Assembly: GCA_964020155.1 (NCBI GenBank)
Contig: OZ026567.1
Location: forward strand, 4,739,552-4,803,551
Length of the DNA stretch: 64,000 bases
Direction of reading: 5' to 3'
Source of the DNA: Chondrilla cf. caribensis
Lineage: Eukaryota; Porifera; Demospongiae; Chondrillida; Chondrillidae
The position numbers and the translations under genes were made by a program. Position 1 is the first letter of the stretch. Each line of letters starts with the position of its first letter. This document shows positions 38,945 to 53,400 of this stretch, piece after piece. Under the pieces are notes generated by a model. The model saw nothing but the letters and a program-made list of their open reading frames with translations, did no database searches and was not told where the DNA came from.

Positions 38945-39456
38945 CAGTAATAAGAATTGAGAACTTTTGAATTTACCATTCTACTCATTAATAAAATACA
39001 AAAAGTTGATTCAGCCATATTATTCCACAGTTGAAATTCTTGCAAACATACGTAAGTGTTCCAAACTGATAAAGGTGACTGACATACTTTCATTTTGAAA
39101 CTTTTTGGCTTTGTAAAACGTCAAATTCAACTACATGTGGGACAATCAGCATCTTGATTCTAACGCCTTAACATCAATACAGGACCCACCCCTTTTACAC
39201 ATTCAAAGGAAATACCCATTCCCTCTGTTCTAATCGACTGTCACTTAGGTTAAGTTGGGTATACTTATTTAGGCCATAGATACTCGTTATTGACAATTAA
39301 AATAAACGCATAATTACATAATAAATACTAGTTAAAACGGTAATACGTGGGTGTAGGAATAGCTATCACTCTTTCCAACCTTATGTCGTCCGTAATTTGT
39401 TCAAGTATCAAAATACTGTATCATAATGATCACATTAATGAAATGAAGAAATTGTT

Positions 39457-40022
39457 GGATTTGTAATTAATAAAAAAGTCACCCACTCAGGGTCAAAGAC
39501 ACCTATATATGTAGAGCTTTACAGGGACTTTCCACAGGTACTGTGTACTTGCGTCATTCCACGAATGCAGAAGACACTATTCTAGCTGGGAGGTCAGCCG
39601 CGAGTCCCAAAGCTCCCCCCTACGGTTCTTTGTAGAGAGTATGCGACTGACCACCAGGAAGTGAGCTATTTTTTTTCAGAGAAAAAAACCGTCCTTTTGA
39701 GGATTCGAACCCGCGACCTGGAGCCTAGAGTCGTGTCACCTGACCACCCCGCCACCGTGACCTATCTATTTTATTATTATTATCTGCGCTATTTAAAGTT
39801 GCCCTCAATGTTCAATTCGGAGAATAGGCCACCCACAGGCACTCGAATCACTTGATCGTCTCTAATAGGTTTAGAAGAACCTTCGGTGAAGATTTAAAGC
39901 TCGTTGGAGTCTTTGCGCTCAAATTCTAGCCCAAATCCTAATTGTCGGCGTTTTGAAATCGGCCATTTTGTTCGCACAATATAAATAATATAAATTCACT
40001 GTAGTGGTTAGGCGTAGGAATG
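39457..40022 (-). mobile_element. tRNA-derived SINE, copy 2
   Basis: Same element as 36333-36899, with the tRNA-like part at 39762-39699 (minus strand). Differences from copy 1 include ACAGGTACTG for ACAGAGACTG, CACCCACAGG for CACCCCCAGG, and one base fewer in TAGAGAGTATG. It sits inside duplication copy A. Confidence 0.8.
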
Positions 40023-40949
40023 CATATTATATGATGTTGCAGTATTTCCTAAATTCGAATATACTCGAAGATGGTGGAGCTACGTAGCTCGTAGCTACGG
40101 CAAAGGAGCTTTACAAAGTCTTCTGTTTTTAATGCTATAAAACCCGAGGGTATGTAAAGTTTTCCTACATTCCAGACTGTATGTGTAGTATTGCTTTCCT
40201 GTGATAGAAACTTCGTCGGAGAATGCGCGAACACTGTAAGGGACATAGCAGTATTCCTCTGCAAAGAGAAGATATTACCAAATTGCATCTTCGAGGTGTG
40301 GTTGTGTAGGGTATGGGTTGAGGTATATTAACTGATAGAATATGTTCACTTGCTTTGTGTTCAGTTTTGAAGTAGTGAAGATCATTCATGACAAGATACT
40401 GGACATGACCGGTAGTAACCAGTGAGTGCATCATTATGTGATCCACTGTGATTATCATACTCAAGTATTACATCTGCTCTCAGAGTACCACTTGTTCTGG
40501 TGGGAAACAAGACAGACCTCCACGTGCAAAATTAATAGTTCTGTGTAGCACTGCAAACACACACATCAAAATAGAACTATTGCCAGTACCTGTTTTACAA
40601 TAATCTATTATCACAATGTCAACACAATAAGTTATATTATGTATACCAAATCTAGCACACCGCATTATGCTACAATGGGTCAGGTATTTAGGTACGTATC
40701 TCGTCGACCGGCACATGTCATTTTGTATTTCCCACCGGTGTCATAGGTGTCAGTGACCCCCCTTTCCCTCTGACACCAGCATGGCCATCTTTTCAGGAAG
40801 TTTGAGAAATACGAATGCACAGACACACTCCTTGACCTAGTGAAGTCCTTCTGATAACAAAAAGATGCATTTTGATGTCGACCAAAAATTCTCCCCACTG
40901 CCCATATGCCACATATAATAAAATGTATGTTCTTTTGTATGTTTATAAG

Positions 40950-42145
40950 TGTGTGTGGAGGGGGCGTGTCAACTTGATATTTTAGACAGACCTAGCTGGG
41001 GATGTGTGCTAACTTCTGAAACAATTCCCATCTCAATAGGTGACCCGTAACCCCAGCTACATTGGAAGGTGCTTAATATTTTTTCAATGTATGGGAGAGT
41101 ATGTGAGAGAAAACGCTAAGCACCTTTTTGCATAGCTCATAGGGGAGGGGGCGTGTCAACTTGATATTTTCAGGAGACCTAGCTGGGGATGTGAGCTAAC
41201 TTCTGAAACAATTCCCATCTCAATAGGTGACTCGTAACCCCAGCTACATTGGAAGGTGCTTAATATTTTTTCAATGTATGGGAGAGTATATGAGAGAAAA
41301 CGCTAAGCACCTTTTTGCATAGCTCATTGGGGAGGGGGCGTGTCAACTTGATATATTATACAGACCTAGCTGGGGATGTGAGCTAACTTCTGAAACAATT
41401 CCCATCTCAATAGGTGACCCGTAACCCCAGCTACATTGGAAGGTGCTTAATATTTTTTCAATGTATGGGAGAGTATATGAGAGAAAACGCTAAGCACCTT
41501 TTTGCATAGCTGATGGGAGAAGGGGCGTGACAACTTAATATTTTGAGGAGACCTAGCTGGGGATGTGAGCTAACTTCTGAAACAATTCCCATCTCAATAG
41601 GTGACTCGTAACCCCAGCTACATTGGAAGGTGCTTAATATTTTTTCAATGTATGGGAGAGTATAGGAGAGAAAACGCTAAGCACCTTTTTGCATAGCTCA
41701 TAGGGGAGGGGGCGTGTCAACTTAATATTTTGAGGAGACCTAGCTGGGGATGTGAGCTAACTTCTGAAACAATTCCCATCTCAATAGGTGACTCGTAACC
41801 CCAGCTACATTGGAAGGTGCTTAATATTTTTTCAATGTATGGGAGAGTATAGGAGAGAAAACGCTAAGCACCTTTTTGTATAGGTCATTGGAGAAGGGGG
41901 GTGTCAACTTGATATTTTAGACAGACCTAGCTGCGGATGAGAGCTAACTTCTGAAACAATTCCCATCTCAATAGGTGACCCATAACCCCAGCTACATTGG
42001 AAGGTGCTTAATATTTTATCAATGTATGGGAGAGTATAGGAGATAACGTTAAGCACCTTTTTGCATAGCTCATTGTGGAGGGGGCGTGTCACCTTGATAT
42101 TTCAGACAGACCTAGCTGGGGACGTTAGCTAACTTCTGAAACAAT
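40950..42145. repeat. About 186-bp satellite, left array
   Basis: Roughly six tandem copies with a period of 186-187 bp. Each contains GGGCGTGTCAACTTGATATT, GACCTAGCTGGGGATG, AACAATTCCCATCTCAATAG, ACCCCAGCTACATTGGAAGG and CGCTAAGCACCTTTTTGCAT. Two inverted repeats are built in: TAGCTGGGG with CCCCAGCTA, and AGGTGCTTA with TAAGCACCT. The array passes directly into the 347-bp satellite near 42146. Confidence 0.95.
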
Positions 42146-44898
42146 TTGCATAGCTCATCCCTTCGGAAGCATTCTGATTGTCCTGAGTGCACTATAAGCC
42201 TCGTGGTGACAAGCAAAAAAATGTCAATTTTTTGAGTTGTCACCCAACCTCTCCTGTGTGCACGTAATGCATCATAGCTCAAATCGGAATGCGCAGACAC
42301 GCTCCTGGACCTAGTAGCTACCTTCTGATTGCAAAAAGGTGCGTTTTGATGTCGACCAAAATTTCCCCCTATTGCCAATGTATATGCTTTGTATGTAGAT
42401 TCATATATGCGTGTATTACGCCTTGGGTGATCACCTAAGCAATTTGAGATTTCTTTGCTGGTCACCATGGGCTACCTAGTGTCCATGCCTAACTCACCAA
42501 CACAATTTGGTAAGCATTCTGATTGTCCTGAATGCGCTATAAGCCTCGTGGTGACAAGCCCAAAAAATGTCAATTTTTGGTCTTGTCACCACGGCCTCTC
42601 CTGTGTGCACGTGATGCATCATAGGTCAAATCCGAATGCACAGACACACTCCTGGACCTGGTAGCTACCTTTTGATAGCAAAAAAGATGCATTTTGATGT
42701 CGACCAAAATTTCCCCTATTGCCAATGTATATACTTTATATGTAGATTCATATGTAAGTGTATTATGCCTTGTGGTGATCACCTAAGCAATTTGAGATTT
42801 CTTTGCTGGTCACCAAGGGCTACCTAGTGTCCGTGCCTAACTCACCAACACAATTTGGTAAGCATTCTGATTGTCCTGAGTGCGCTATAAGCCTCGTGGT
42901 GACAAGCCAAAAAAATGTCAATTTTTTGTCTTGTCACCACGGCCTCTCCTGTGTGCACGTGATGCATCATAGCTGAAATCCAAATGCACAGACACACTCC
43001 TGGACCTGGTAGCTACCTTCTGATAGCAAAAAGTTGCATTTTGATGTCGACCAAAATTCCCCCCTATTGCCAATGTATATACTTTGTATGTAGATTCATA
43101 TATGCGTGTATTACGCCTTGGGTGATCACCTAAGCAATTTGAGATTTCTTTGCTGGTCACCATGGCCTACCTAGTGTCCATGCCTAACTCACCAACACAA
43201 TTTGGTAAGCATTCTGATTGTCCTGAATGCGCTATAAGCCTCGTGGTGACAACTCAAAAAAATGTCAATTTTTTGATGTTGTCACCACGGCCTCTCCTGT
43301 GTGTACGTGATGCATCATAGGTCAAATCCGAATGCACAGACACACTCCTGGACCTGGTAGCTACCTTCTGATAGCAAAAAGTTTCATTTTGATGTCGACC
43401 AAAATTTCCCCCTATTGCCAATGTATATACTTTGTATGTAGATTCATATATGCGTGTATTACGCCTTGGGTGATCACCTAAGCAATTTGAGATTTCTTTT
43501 CTGGTCACCATGGGCTACCTAGTGTCCATGCCTAACTCACCAACACAATTTGGTAAGCATTCTGATTGTCCTGAGTGCGCTATAAGCCTCGTGGTGACAA
43601 GCCAGAAAATGTCAATTTTTGGTCTTGTCACCACGGCCTCTCCTGTGTACACGTGATGCATCATAGGTCAAATCCAAATGCACAGACACACTCCTGGACC
43701 TGGTAGCTACCTTCTGATAGCAAAAAGTTTCATTTTGATGTCGACCAAAATTTCCCCCTATTGCCAATGTATATACTTTGTATGTAGATTCATATATAAG
43801 TGTATTACGCCTTGGGTGATCACCTAAGCAATTTGAGATTTCTTTGCTGGTCACCATGGCCTACCTAGTGTCCATGCCTAACTCACCAACACAATTTGGT
43901 AAGCATTCTGATTGTCCTGAGTGCGCTATAAGCCTCGTGGTGACAAGCCCAAAAAATGTCAATTTTTGGTCTTGTCACCACGGCCTCTCCTGTGTACACG
44001 TGATGCATCATAGGTCAAATCCGAATGCACAGACACACTCCTGGACCTGGTAGCTACCTTCTGATAGCAAAAAGTTGCATTTTGATGTCGACCAAAATTT
44101 CCCCCTATTGCCAATGTATATACTTTGTATGTAGATTCATATATGCGTGTATTACGCCTTGGGTGATCACCTAAGCAATTTGAAATTTCTTTGCTGGTCA
44201 CCATGGCCTACCTAGTGTCCATGCCTAACTCACCAACACAATTTGGTAAGCATTCTGATTGTCCTGAGTGCGCTATAAGCCTCGTGGTGACAAGCAAAAA
44301 AATGTCAATTTTTGGTCTTGTCACCACGGCCTCTCCTGTGTACACGTGATGCATCATAGGTCAAATCCGAATGCACAGACACACTCCTGGACCTGGTAGC
44401 TACCTTCTGATAGTAAAACGTTGCATTTTGATGTCGACCAAAATTTCCCCCTATTGCCAATGTATATACTTTGTATGTAGATTCATATATAAGTATATTA
44501 TGCCTTGGGTGATCACCTAAGCAATTTGAGATTTCTTTGCTGGTCACCATGGGCTACCTAGTGTCCATGCCTAACTCACCAACACAATTTGGTAAGCATT
44601 CTGATTGTCCTGAGTGCGCTATAAGCCTCGTGGTGACAAGCCCAAAAAATGTCAATTTTTTGTCTTGTCACCACGGCCTCTCCTGTGTGCACGTGATGCA
44701 TCATAGGTCAAATCCGAATGCACAGACACACTCCTGGACCTGGTAGCTACCTTCTGATAGCAAAAAGGATGCATTTTGATGTCGACCAAAATTTCCCCCT
44801 ATTGCCAATGTATATACTTTGTATGTAGATTCATATATGCGTGTATTACGCCTTGGGTGATCACCTAAGCAATTTGAGATTTCTTTGCTGGTCACCAT

Positions 44899-47800
44899 GG
44901 TCTACCTAGTGTCTATGCCTAACTCACCAACACAATTTGGTAAGCATTCTGATTGTCCTGAGTGCGCTATAACCCTCGTGGTGACAAGGCAAAAAAATGT
45001 CAATTTTTTGATGTTGTCACCACGGCCTCTCCTGTGTACACGTGATGCATCATAGGTCAAATCCAAATGCACAGACACACTCCTGGACCTGGTAGCTACC
45101 TTCTGATAGCAAAAAGTTGCATTTTGATGTCGACCAAAATTTCCCCCTATTGCCAATGTATATACTTTGTATGTAGATTCATATATGCGTGTATTACGCC
45201 TTGGGTGATCACCTAAGCAATTTGAGATTTCTTTGCTGGTCACCATGGGCTACCTAGTGTCCATGCCTAACTCACCAACACAATTTGGTAAGCATTCTGA
45301 TTGTCCTGAGTGCGCTATAAGCCTCGTGGTGACAAGCCCAAAAAATGTCAATTTTTGGTCTTGTCACCACGGCCTCTACTGTGTACACGTGATGCATCAT
45401 AGGTCAAATCCGAATGCACAGACACACTCCTGGACCTGGTAGCTACCTTCTGATAGCAAAAAGTTGCATTTTGATGTCGACCAAAATTTCCCCCTATTGC
45501 CAATGTATATACTTTGTATGTAGATTCATATATGCGTGTATTCCGCCTTGGGTGATCACCTAAGCAATTTGAGATTTCTTTTCTGGTCACCAAGGGCTAC
45601 CTAGTGTCCATGCCTAACTCACCAACACAATTTGGTAAGCATTCTGATTGTCCTGAGTGCGCTATAAGCCTCGTGGTGACAAGCCCAAAAAATGTCAATT
45701 TTTGGTCTTGTCACCACGGCCTCTCCTGTGTACACGTGATGCATCATAGGTCAAATCCGAATGCACAGACACACTCCTGGACCTGGTAGCTACCTTCTGA
45801 TAGCAAGAAGGATGCATTTTGATGTCGACCAAAATTTCCCCCTATTGCCAATGTATATACTTTGTATGTAGATTCATATATAAGTGTATTCCGCCTTGGG
45901 TGATCACCTAAGCAATTTGAGATTTCTTTGCTGGTCACCAAGGGCTACCTAGTGTCCATGCCTAACTCACCAACACAATTTGGTAAGCATTCTGATTGTC
46001 CTGAGTGCGCTATAAGCCTCGTGGTGACAAGCCCAAAAAATGTCAATTTTTGGTCTTGTCACCACGGCCTCTCCTGTGTGCACGTGATGCATCATAGGTC
46101 AAATCCGAATGCACAGACACACTCCTGGACCTGGTAGCTACCTTCTGATAGCAAAAAGTTGCATTTTGATGTCGACCAAAATTTCCCCCTATTGCCAAAG
46201 TATATACTTTGTATGTAGATTCATATATGCGTGTATTACGCCTTGGGTGATCACCTAAGCAATTTGAGATTTCTTTGCTGGTCACCATGGGCTACCTAGT
46301 GTCCATGCCTAACTCACCAACACAATTTGGTAAGCATTCTGATTGTCCTGAGTGCGCTATAAGCCTCGTGGTGACAAGCCTAAAAATGTCAATTTTTGGT
46401 CTTGTCACCACGGCCTCTCCTGTGTGCACGTGATGCATCATAGGTCAAATCCGAATGCACAGACACACTCCTGGACCTGGTAGCTACCTTCTGATAGCAA
46501 AAAGTTTCATTTTGATGTCGACCAAAATTTCCCCCTATTGCCAATGTATATACTTTGTATGTAGATTCATATATGCGTGTATTACGCCTTGGGTGATCAC
46601 CTAAGCAATTTGAGATTTCTTTGCTGGTCACCATGGTCTACCTAGTGTCTATGCCTAACTCACCAACACAATTTGGTAAGCATTCTGATTGTCCTGAGTG
46701 CGCTATAACCCTCGTGGTGACAAGGCAAAAAAATGTCAATTTTTTGATGTTGTCACCACGGCCTCTCCTGTGTACACGTGATGCATCATAGGTCAAATCC
46801 AAATGCACAGACACACTCCTGGACCTGGTAGCTACCTTCTGATAGCAAAAAGTTGCATTTTGATGTCGACCAAAATTTCCCCCTATTGCCAATGTATATA
46901 CTTTGTATGTAGATTCATATATGCGTGTATTACGCCTTGGGTGATCACCTAAGCAATTTGAGATTTCTTTGCTGGTCACCATGGGCTACCTAGTGTCCAT
47001 GCCTAACTCACCAACACAATTTGGTAAGCATTCTGATTGTCCTGAGTGCGCTATAAGCCTCGTGGTGACAAGCCCAAAAAATGTCAATTTTTGGTCTTGT
47101 CACCACGGCCTCTACTGTGTACACGTGATGCATCATAGGTCAAATCCGAATGCACAGACACACTCCTGGACCTGGTAGCTACCTTCTGATAGCAAAAAGT
47201 TGCATTTTGATGTCGACCAAAATTTCCCCCTATTGCCAATGTATATACTTTGTATGTAGATTCATATATGCGTGTATTCCGCCTTGGGTGATCACCTAAG
47301 CAATTTGAGATTTCTTTTCTGGTCACCAAGGGCTACCTAGTGTCCATGCCTAACTCACCAACACAATTTGGTAAGCATTCTGATTGTCCTGAGTGCGCTA
47401 TAAGCCTCGTGGTGACAAGCCCAAAAAATGTCAATTTTTGGTCTTGTCACCACGGCCTCTCCTGTGTACACGTGATGCATCATAGGTCAAATCCGAATGC
47501 ACAGACACACTCCTGGACCTGGTAGCTACCTTCTGATAGCAAGAAGGATGCATTTTGATGTCGACCAAAATTTCCCCCTATTGCCAATGTATATACTTTG
47601 TATGTAGATTCATATATAAGTGTATTCCGCCTTGGGTGATCACCTAAGCAATTTGAGATTTCTTTGCTGGTCACCAAGGGCTACCTAGTGTCCATGCCTA
47701 ACTCACCAACACAATTTGGTAAGCATTCTGATTGTCCTGAGTGCGCTATAAGCCTCGTGGTGACAAGCCCAAAAAATGTCAATTTTTGGTCTTGTCACCA

Positions 47801-48370
47801 CGGCCTCTCCTGTGTGCACGTGATGCATCATAGGTCAAATCCGAATGCACAGACACACTCCTGGACCTGGTAGCTACCTTCTGATAGCAAAAAGTTGCAT
47901 TTTGATGTCGACCAAAATTTCCCCCTATTGCCAAAGTATATACTTTGTATGTAGATTCATATATGCGTGTATTACGCCTTGGGTGATCACCTAAGCAATT
48001 TGAGATTTCTTTGCTGGTCACCATGGGCTACCTAGTGTCCATGCCTAACTCACCAACACAATTTGGTAAGCATTCTGATTGTCCTGAGTGCGCTATAAGC
48101 CTCGTGGTGACAAGCCTAAAAATGTCAATTTTTGGTCTTGTCACCACGGCCTCTCCTGTGTGCACGTGATGCATCATAGGTCAAATCCGAATGCACAGAC
48201 ACACTCCTGGACCTGGTAGCTACCTTCTGATAGCAAAAAGTTTCATTTTGATGTCGACCAAAATTTCCCCCTATTGCCAATGTATATACTTTGTATGTAG
48301 ATTCATATATGCGTGTATTACGCCTTGGGTGATCACCTAAGCAATTTGAGATTTCTTTGCTGGTCACCAT
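44899..48370. repeat. Tandem pair of 1736-bp five-monomer blocks in the satellite
   Basis: The block 44899-46634 recurs as 46635-48370. Private monomer variants return at the same offset of 1736 bp, for example AACCCTCGTGGTGACAAGGC at about 44971 and 46707, GGCCTCTACTGTG at 45372 and 47108, and GCCTAAAAATGTC at 46378 and 48114. Confidence 0.9.
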
Positions 48371-50459
48371 GGGCTACCTAGTGTCCATGCCTAACTCACC
48401 AACACAATTTGGTAAGCATTCTGATTGTCCTGAGTGCGCTATAAGCCTCGTGGTGACAAGCCCAAAAAATGTCAATTTTTGGTCTTGTCACCACGGCCTC
48501 TCCTGTGTACACGTGATGCATCATAGGTCAAATCCAAATGCACAGACACACTCCTGGACCTGGTAGCTACCTTCTGATAGCAAAAAGTTGCATTTTGATG
48601 TCGACCAAAATTTCCCCCTATTGCCAATGTATATACTTTGTATGTGGATTCATATATGCGTGTATTACGCCTTGGGTGATCACCTAAGCAATTTGAGATT
48701 TCTTTTCTGGTCACCAAGGGCTACCTAGTGTCCATGCCTAACTCACCAACACAATTTGGTAAGCATTCTGATTGTCCTGAGTGTGCTATAAGCCTCGTGG
48801 TGGACAAGCCCAAAAAATGTCAATTTTTGGTCTTGTCACCACGGCCTCTCCTGTGTACACGTGATGCATCATAGGTCAAATCCGAATGCACAGACACACT
48901 CCTGGACCTGGTAGCTACCTTCTGATAGCAAAAAGGATGCATTTTGATGTCGACCAAAATTTCCCCCTATTGCCAATGTATATACTTTGTATGTAGATTC
49001 ATATATGCGTGTATTACGCCTTGGGTGATCACCTAAGCAATTTGAGATTTCTTTGCTGGTCACCAAGGGCTACCTAGTGTCCATGCCTAACTCACCAATA
49101 CAATTTCGCAAGCATTCTGATTGTCCTGAATGCGCTATAAGCCTCGTGGTGACAAGCCCAAAAAATGTCAATTTTTGGTCTTGTCACCACGGCCTCTCCT
49201 GTGTACACGTGATGCATCATAGGTCAAATCCGAATGCACAGACACACTCCTGGACCTGGTAGCTACCTTCTGATAGCAAAAAGGATGCATTTTGATGTCG
49301 ACCAAAATTTCCCCCTATTGCCAATGTATATACTTTGTATGTAGATTCATATATGCGTGTATTACGCCTTGGGTGATCACCTAAGCAATTTGAGATTTCT
49401 TTTCTGGTCACCAAGGGCTACCTAGTGTCCATGCCTAACTCACCAACACAATTTCGCAAGCATTCTGATTGTCCTGAATGCGCTATAAGCCTCGTGGTGA
49501 CAAGCCCAAAAAATGTCAATTTTTGGTCTTGTCACCACGGCCTCTCCTGTGTGCACGTGATGCATCATAGGTCAAATCCGAATGCACAGACACACTCCTG
49601 GACCTGGTAGCTACCTTCTGATAGCAAAAAGTTTCATTTTGATGTCGACCAAAATTTCCCCCTATTGCCAATGTATATACTTTGTATGTAGATTCATATA
49701 TGCGTGTATTACGCCTTGGGTGATCACCTAAGCAATTTGAGATTTCTTTTCTGGTCACCAAGGGCTACCTAGTGTCCATGCCTAACTCACCAACACAATT
49801 TCGCAAGCATTCTGATTGTCCTGAGTGCGCTATAAGCCTCGTGGTGACAAGCCCAAAAAATGTCAATTTTTGGTCTTGTCACCACGGCCTCTCCTGTGTG
49901 CACGTGATGCATCATAGGTCAAATCCGAATGCATAGACACACTCCTGGACCTGGTAGCTACCTTCTGATAGCAAACAGTTGCATTTTGATGTCGACCAAA
50001 ATTTCCCCCTATTGCCAATGTATATACTTTGTATGTAGATTCATATATGCGTGTATTACGCCTTGGGTGATCACCTAAGCAATTTGAGATTTCTTTGCTG
50101 GTCACCATGGGCTACCTAGTGTCCATGCCTAACTCACCAACACAATTTGGTAAGCATTCTGATTGTCCTGAGTGCGCTATAAGCCTCGTGGTGACAAGCC
50201 CAAAAAATGTCAATTTTTTGTCTTGTCACCACGGCCTCTCCTGTGTACACGTGATGCATCATAGGTCAAATCCGAATGCACAGACACACTCCTGGACCTG
50301 GTAGCTACCTTCTGATAGCAAGAAGGATGCATTTTGATGTCGACCAAAATTTCCCCCTATTGCCAATGTATATACTTTGTATGTAGATTCATATATGCGT
50401 GTATTACGCCTTGGGTGATCACCTAAGCAATTTGAGATTTCTTTGCTGGTCACCAAGGG

Positions 50460-53400
50460 CTACCTAGTGTCCATGCCTAACTCACCAACACAATTTGGTA
50501 AGCATTCTGATTGTCCTGAGTGCGCTATAAGCCTCGTGGTGACAAGCCTAAAAATGTCAATTTTTGGTCTTGTCACCACGGCCTCTCCTGTGTGCACGTG
50601 ATGCATCATAGGTCAAATCCAAATGCACAGACACACTCCTGGACCTGGTAGCTACCTTCTGATAGCAAAAAGTTTCATTTTGATGTCGACCAAAATTTCC
50701 CCCTATTGCCAATGTATATACTTTGTATGTAGATTCATATATGCGTGTATTACGCCTTGGGTGATCACCTAAGCAATTTGAGATTTCTTTTCTGGTCACC
50801 AAGGGCTACCTAGTGTCCATGCCTAACTCACCAACACAATTTCGCAAGCATTCTGATTGTCCTGAGTGCGCTATAAGCCTCGTGGTGACAAGCCCAAAAA
50901 ATGTCAATTTTTGGTCTTGTCACCACGGCCTCTCCTGTGTACACGTGATGCATCATAGCTGAAATCCAAATGCACAGACACACTCCTGGACCTGGTAGCT
51001 ACCTTCTGATAGCAAAAAGTTTCATTTTGATGTCGACCAAAATTTCCCCCTATTGCCAATGTATATACTTTGTATGTAGATTCATATATGCGTGTATTAC
51101 GCCTTGGGTGATCACCTAAGCAATTTGAGATTTCTTTTCTGGTCACCAAGGGCTACCTAGTGTCCATGCCTAACTCACCAACACAATTTCGCAAGCATTC
51201 TGATTGTCCTGAGTGCGCTATAAGCCTCGTGGTGACAAGCCCAAAAAATGTCAATTTTTGGTCTTGTCACCACGGCCTCTCCTGTGTACACGTGATGCAT
51301 CATAGCTGAAATCCAAATGCACAGACACACTCCTGGACCTGGTAGCTACCTTCTGATAGCAAGAAGGATGCACTTTGATGTCGACCAAAATTTCCCCCTA
51401 TTGCCAATGTATATACTTTGTATGTAGATTCATATATGCGTGTATTCCGCCTTGGGTGATCACCTAAGCAATTTGAGATTTCTTTTCTGGTCACCAAGGG
51501 CTACCTAGTGTCCATGCCTAACTCACCAACACAATTTCGCAAGCATTCTGATTGTCCTGAGTGCGCTATAAGCCTCGTGGTGACAAGCCCAAAAAATGTC
51601 AATTTTTGGTCTTGTCACCACGGCCTCTCCTGTGTGCACGTGATGCATCATAGCTCAAATCCAAATGCACAGACACACTCCTGGACCTAGTAGCTACCTT
51701 CTGATAGCAAGAAGGATGCATTTTGATGTCGACCAAAATTTCCCCCTATTGCCAATGTATATACTTTGTATGTAGATTCATATATGCGTGTATTACGCCT
51801 TGGGTGTTCACCTAAACAATTTGAGATTTCTTTTCTGGTCACCAAGGGCTACCTAGTGTCCATGCCTAACTCACCAACACAATTTCGCAAGCATTCTGAT
51901 TGTCCTGAGTGCGCTATAAGCCTCGTGGTGACAAGCCCAAAAAATGTCAATTTTTGGTCTTGTCACCACGGCCTCTCCTGTGTGCACGTGATGCATCATA
52001 GCTCAAATCCAAATGCACAGACACACTCCTGGACCTGGTAGCTACCTTCTGATAGCAAGAAGGATGCATTTTGATGTCGACCAAAATTTCCCCCTATTGC
52101 CAATGTATATACTTTGTATGTAGATTCATATATGCGTGTATTACGCCTTGGGTGATCACCTAAGCAATTTGAGATTTCTTTGCTGGTCACCAAGGGCTAC
52201 CTAGTGTCCATGCCTAACTCACCAACACAATTTGGTAAGCATTCTGATTGTCCTGAGTGCGCTATAAGCCTCGTGGTGACAAGCCTAAAAATGTCAATTT
52301 TTGGTCTTGTCACCACGGCCTCTCCTGTGTGCACGTGATGCATCATAGGTCAAATCCAAATGCACAGACACACTCCTGGACCTGGTAGCTACCTTCTGAT
52401 AGCAAAAAGTTTCATTTTGATGTCGACCAAAATTTCCCCCTATTGCCAATGTATATACTTTGTATGTAGATTCATATATGCGTGTATTACGCCTTGGGTG
52501 ATCACCTAAGCAATTTGAGATTTCTTTTCTGGTCACCAAGGGCTACCTAGTGTCCATGCCTAACTCACCAACACAATTTCGCAAGCATTCTGATTGTCCT
52601 GAGTGCGCTATAAGCCTCGTGGTGACAAGCCCAAAAAATGTCAATTTTTGGTCTTGTCACCACGGCCTCTCCTGTGTACACGTGATGCATCATAGCTGAA
52701 ATCCAAATGCACAGACACACTCCTGGACCTGGTAGCTACCTTCTGATAGCAAAAAGTTTCATTTTGATGTCGACCAAAATTTCCCCCTATTGCCAATGTA
52801 TATACTTTGTATGTAGATTCATATATGCGTGTATTACGCCTTGGGTGATCACCTAAGCAATTTGAGATTTCTTTTCTGGTCACCAAGGGCTACCTAGTGT
52901 CCATGCCTAACTCACCAACACAATTTCGCAAGCATTCTGATTGTCCTGAGTGCGCTATAAGCCTCGTGGTGACAAGCCCAAAAAATGTCAATTTTTGGTC
53001 TTGTCACCACGGCCTCTCCTGTGTACACGTGATGCATCATAGCTGAAATCCAAATGCACAGACACACTCCTGGACCTGGTAGCTACCTTCTGATAGCAAG
53101 AAGGATGCACTTTGATGTCGACCAAAATTTCCCCCTATTGCCAATGTATATACTTTGTATGTAGATTCATATATGCGTGTATTCCGCCTTGGGTGATCAC
53201 CTAAGCAATTTGAGATTTCTTTTCTGGTCACCAAGGGCTACCTAGTGTCCATGCCTAACTCACCAACACAATTTCGCAAGCATTCTGATTGTCCTGAGTG
53301 CGCTATAAGCCTCGTGGTGACAAGCCCAAAAAATGTCAATTTTTGGTCTTGTCACCACGGCCTCTCCTGTGTGCACGTGATGCATCATAGCTCAAATCCA

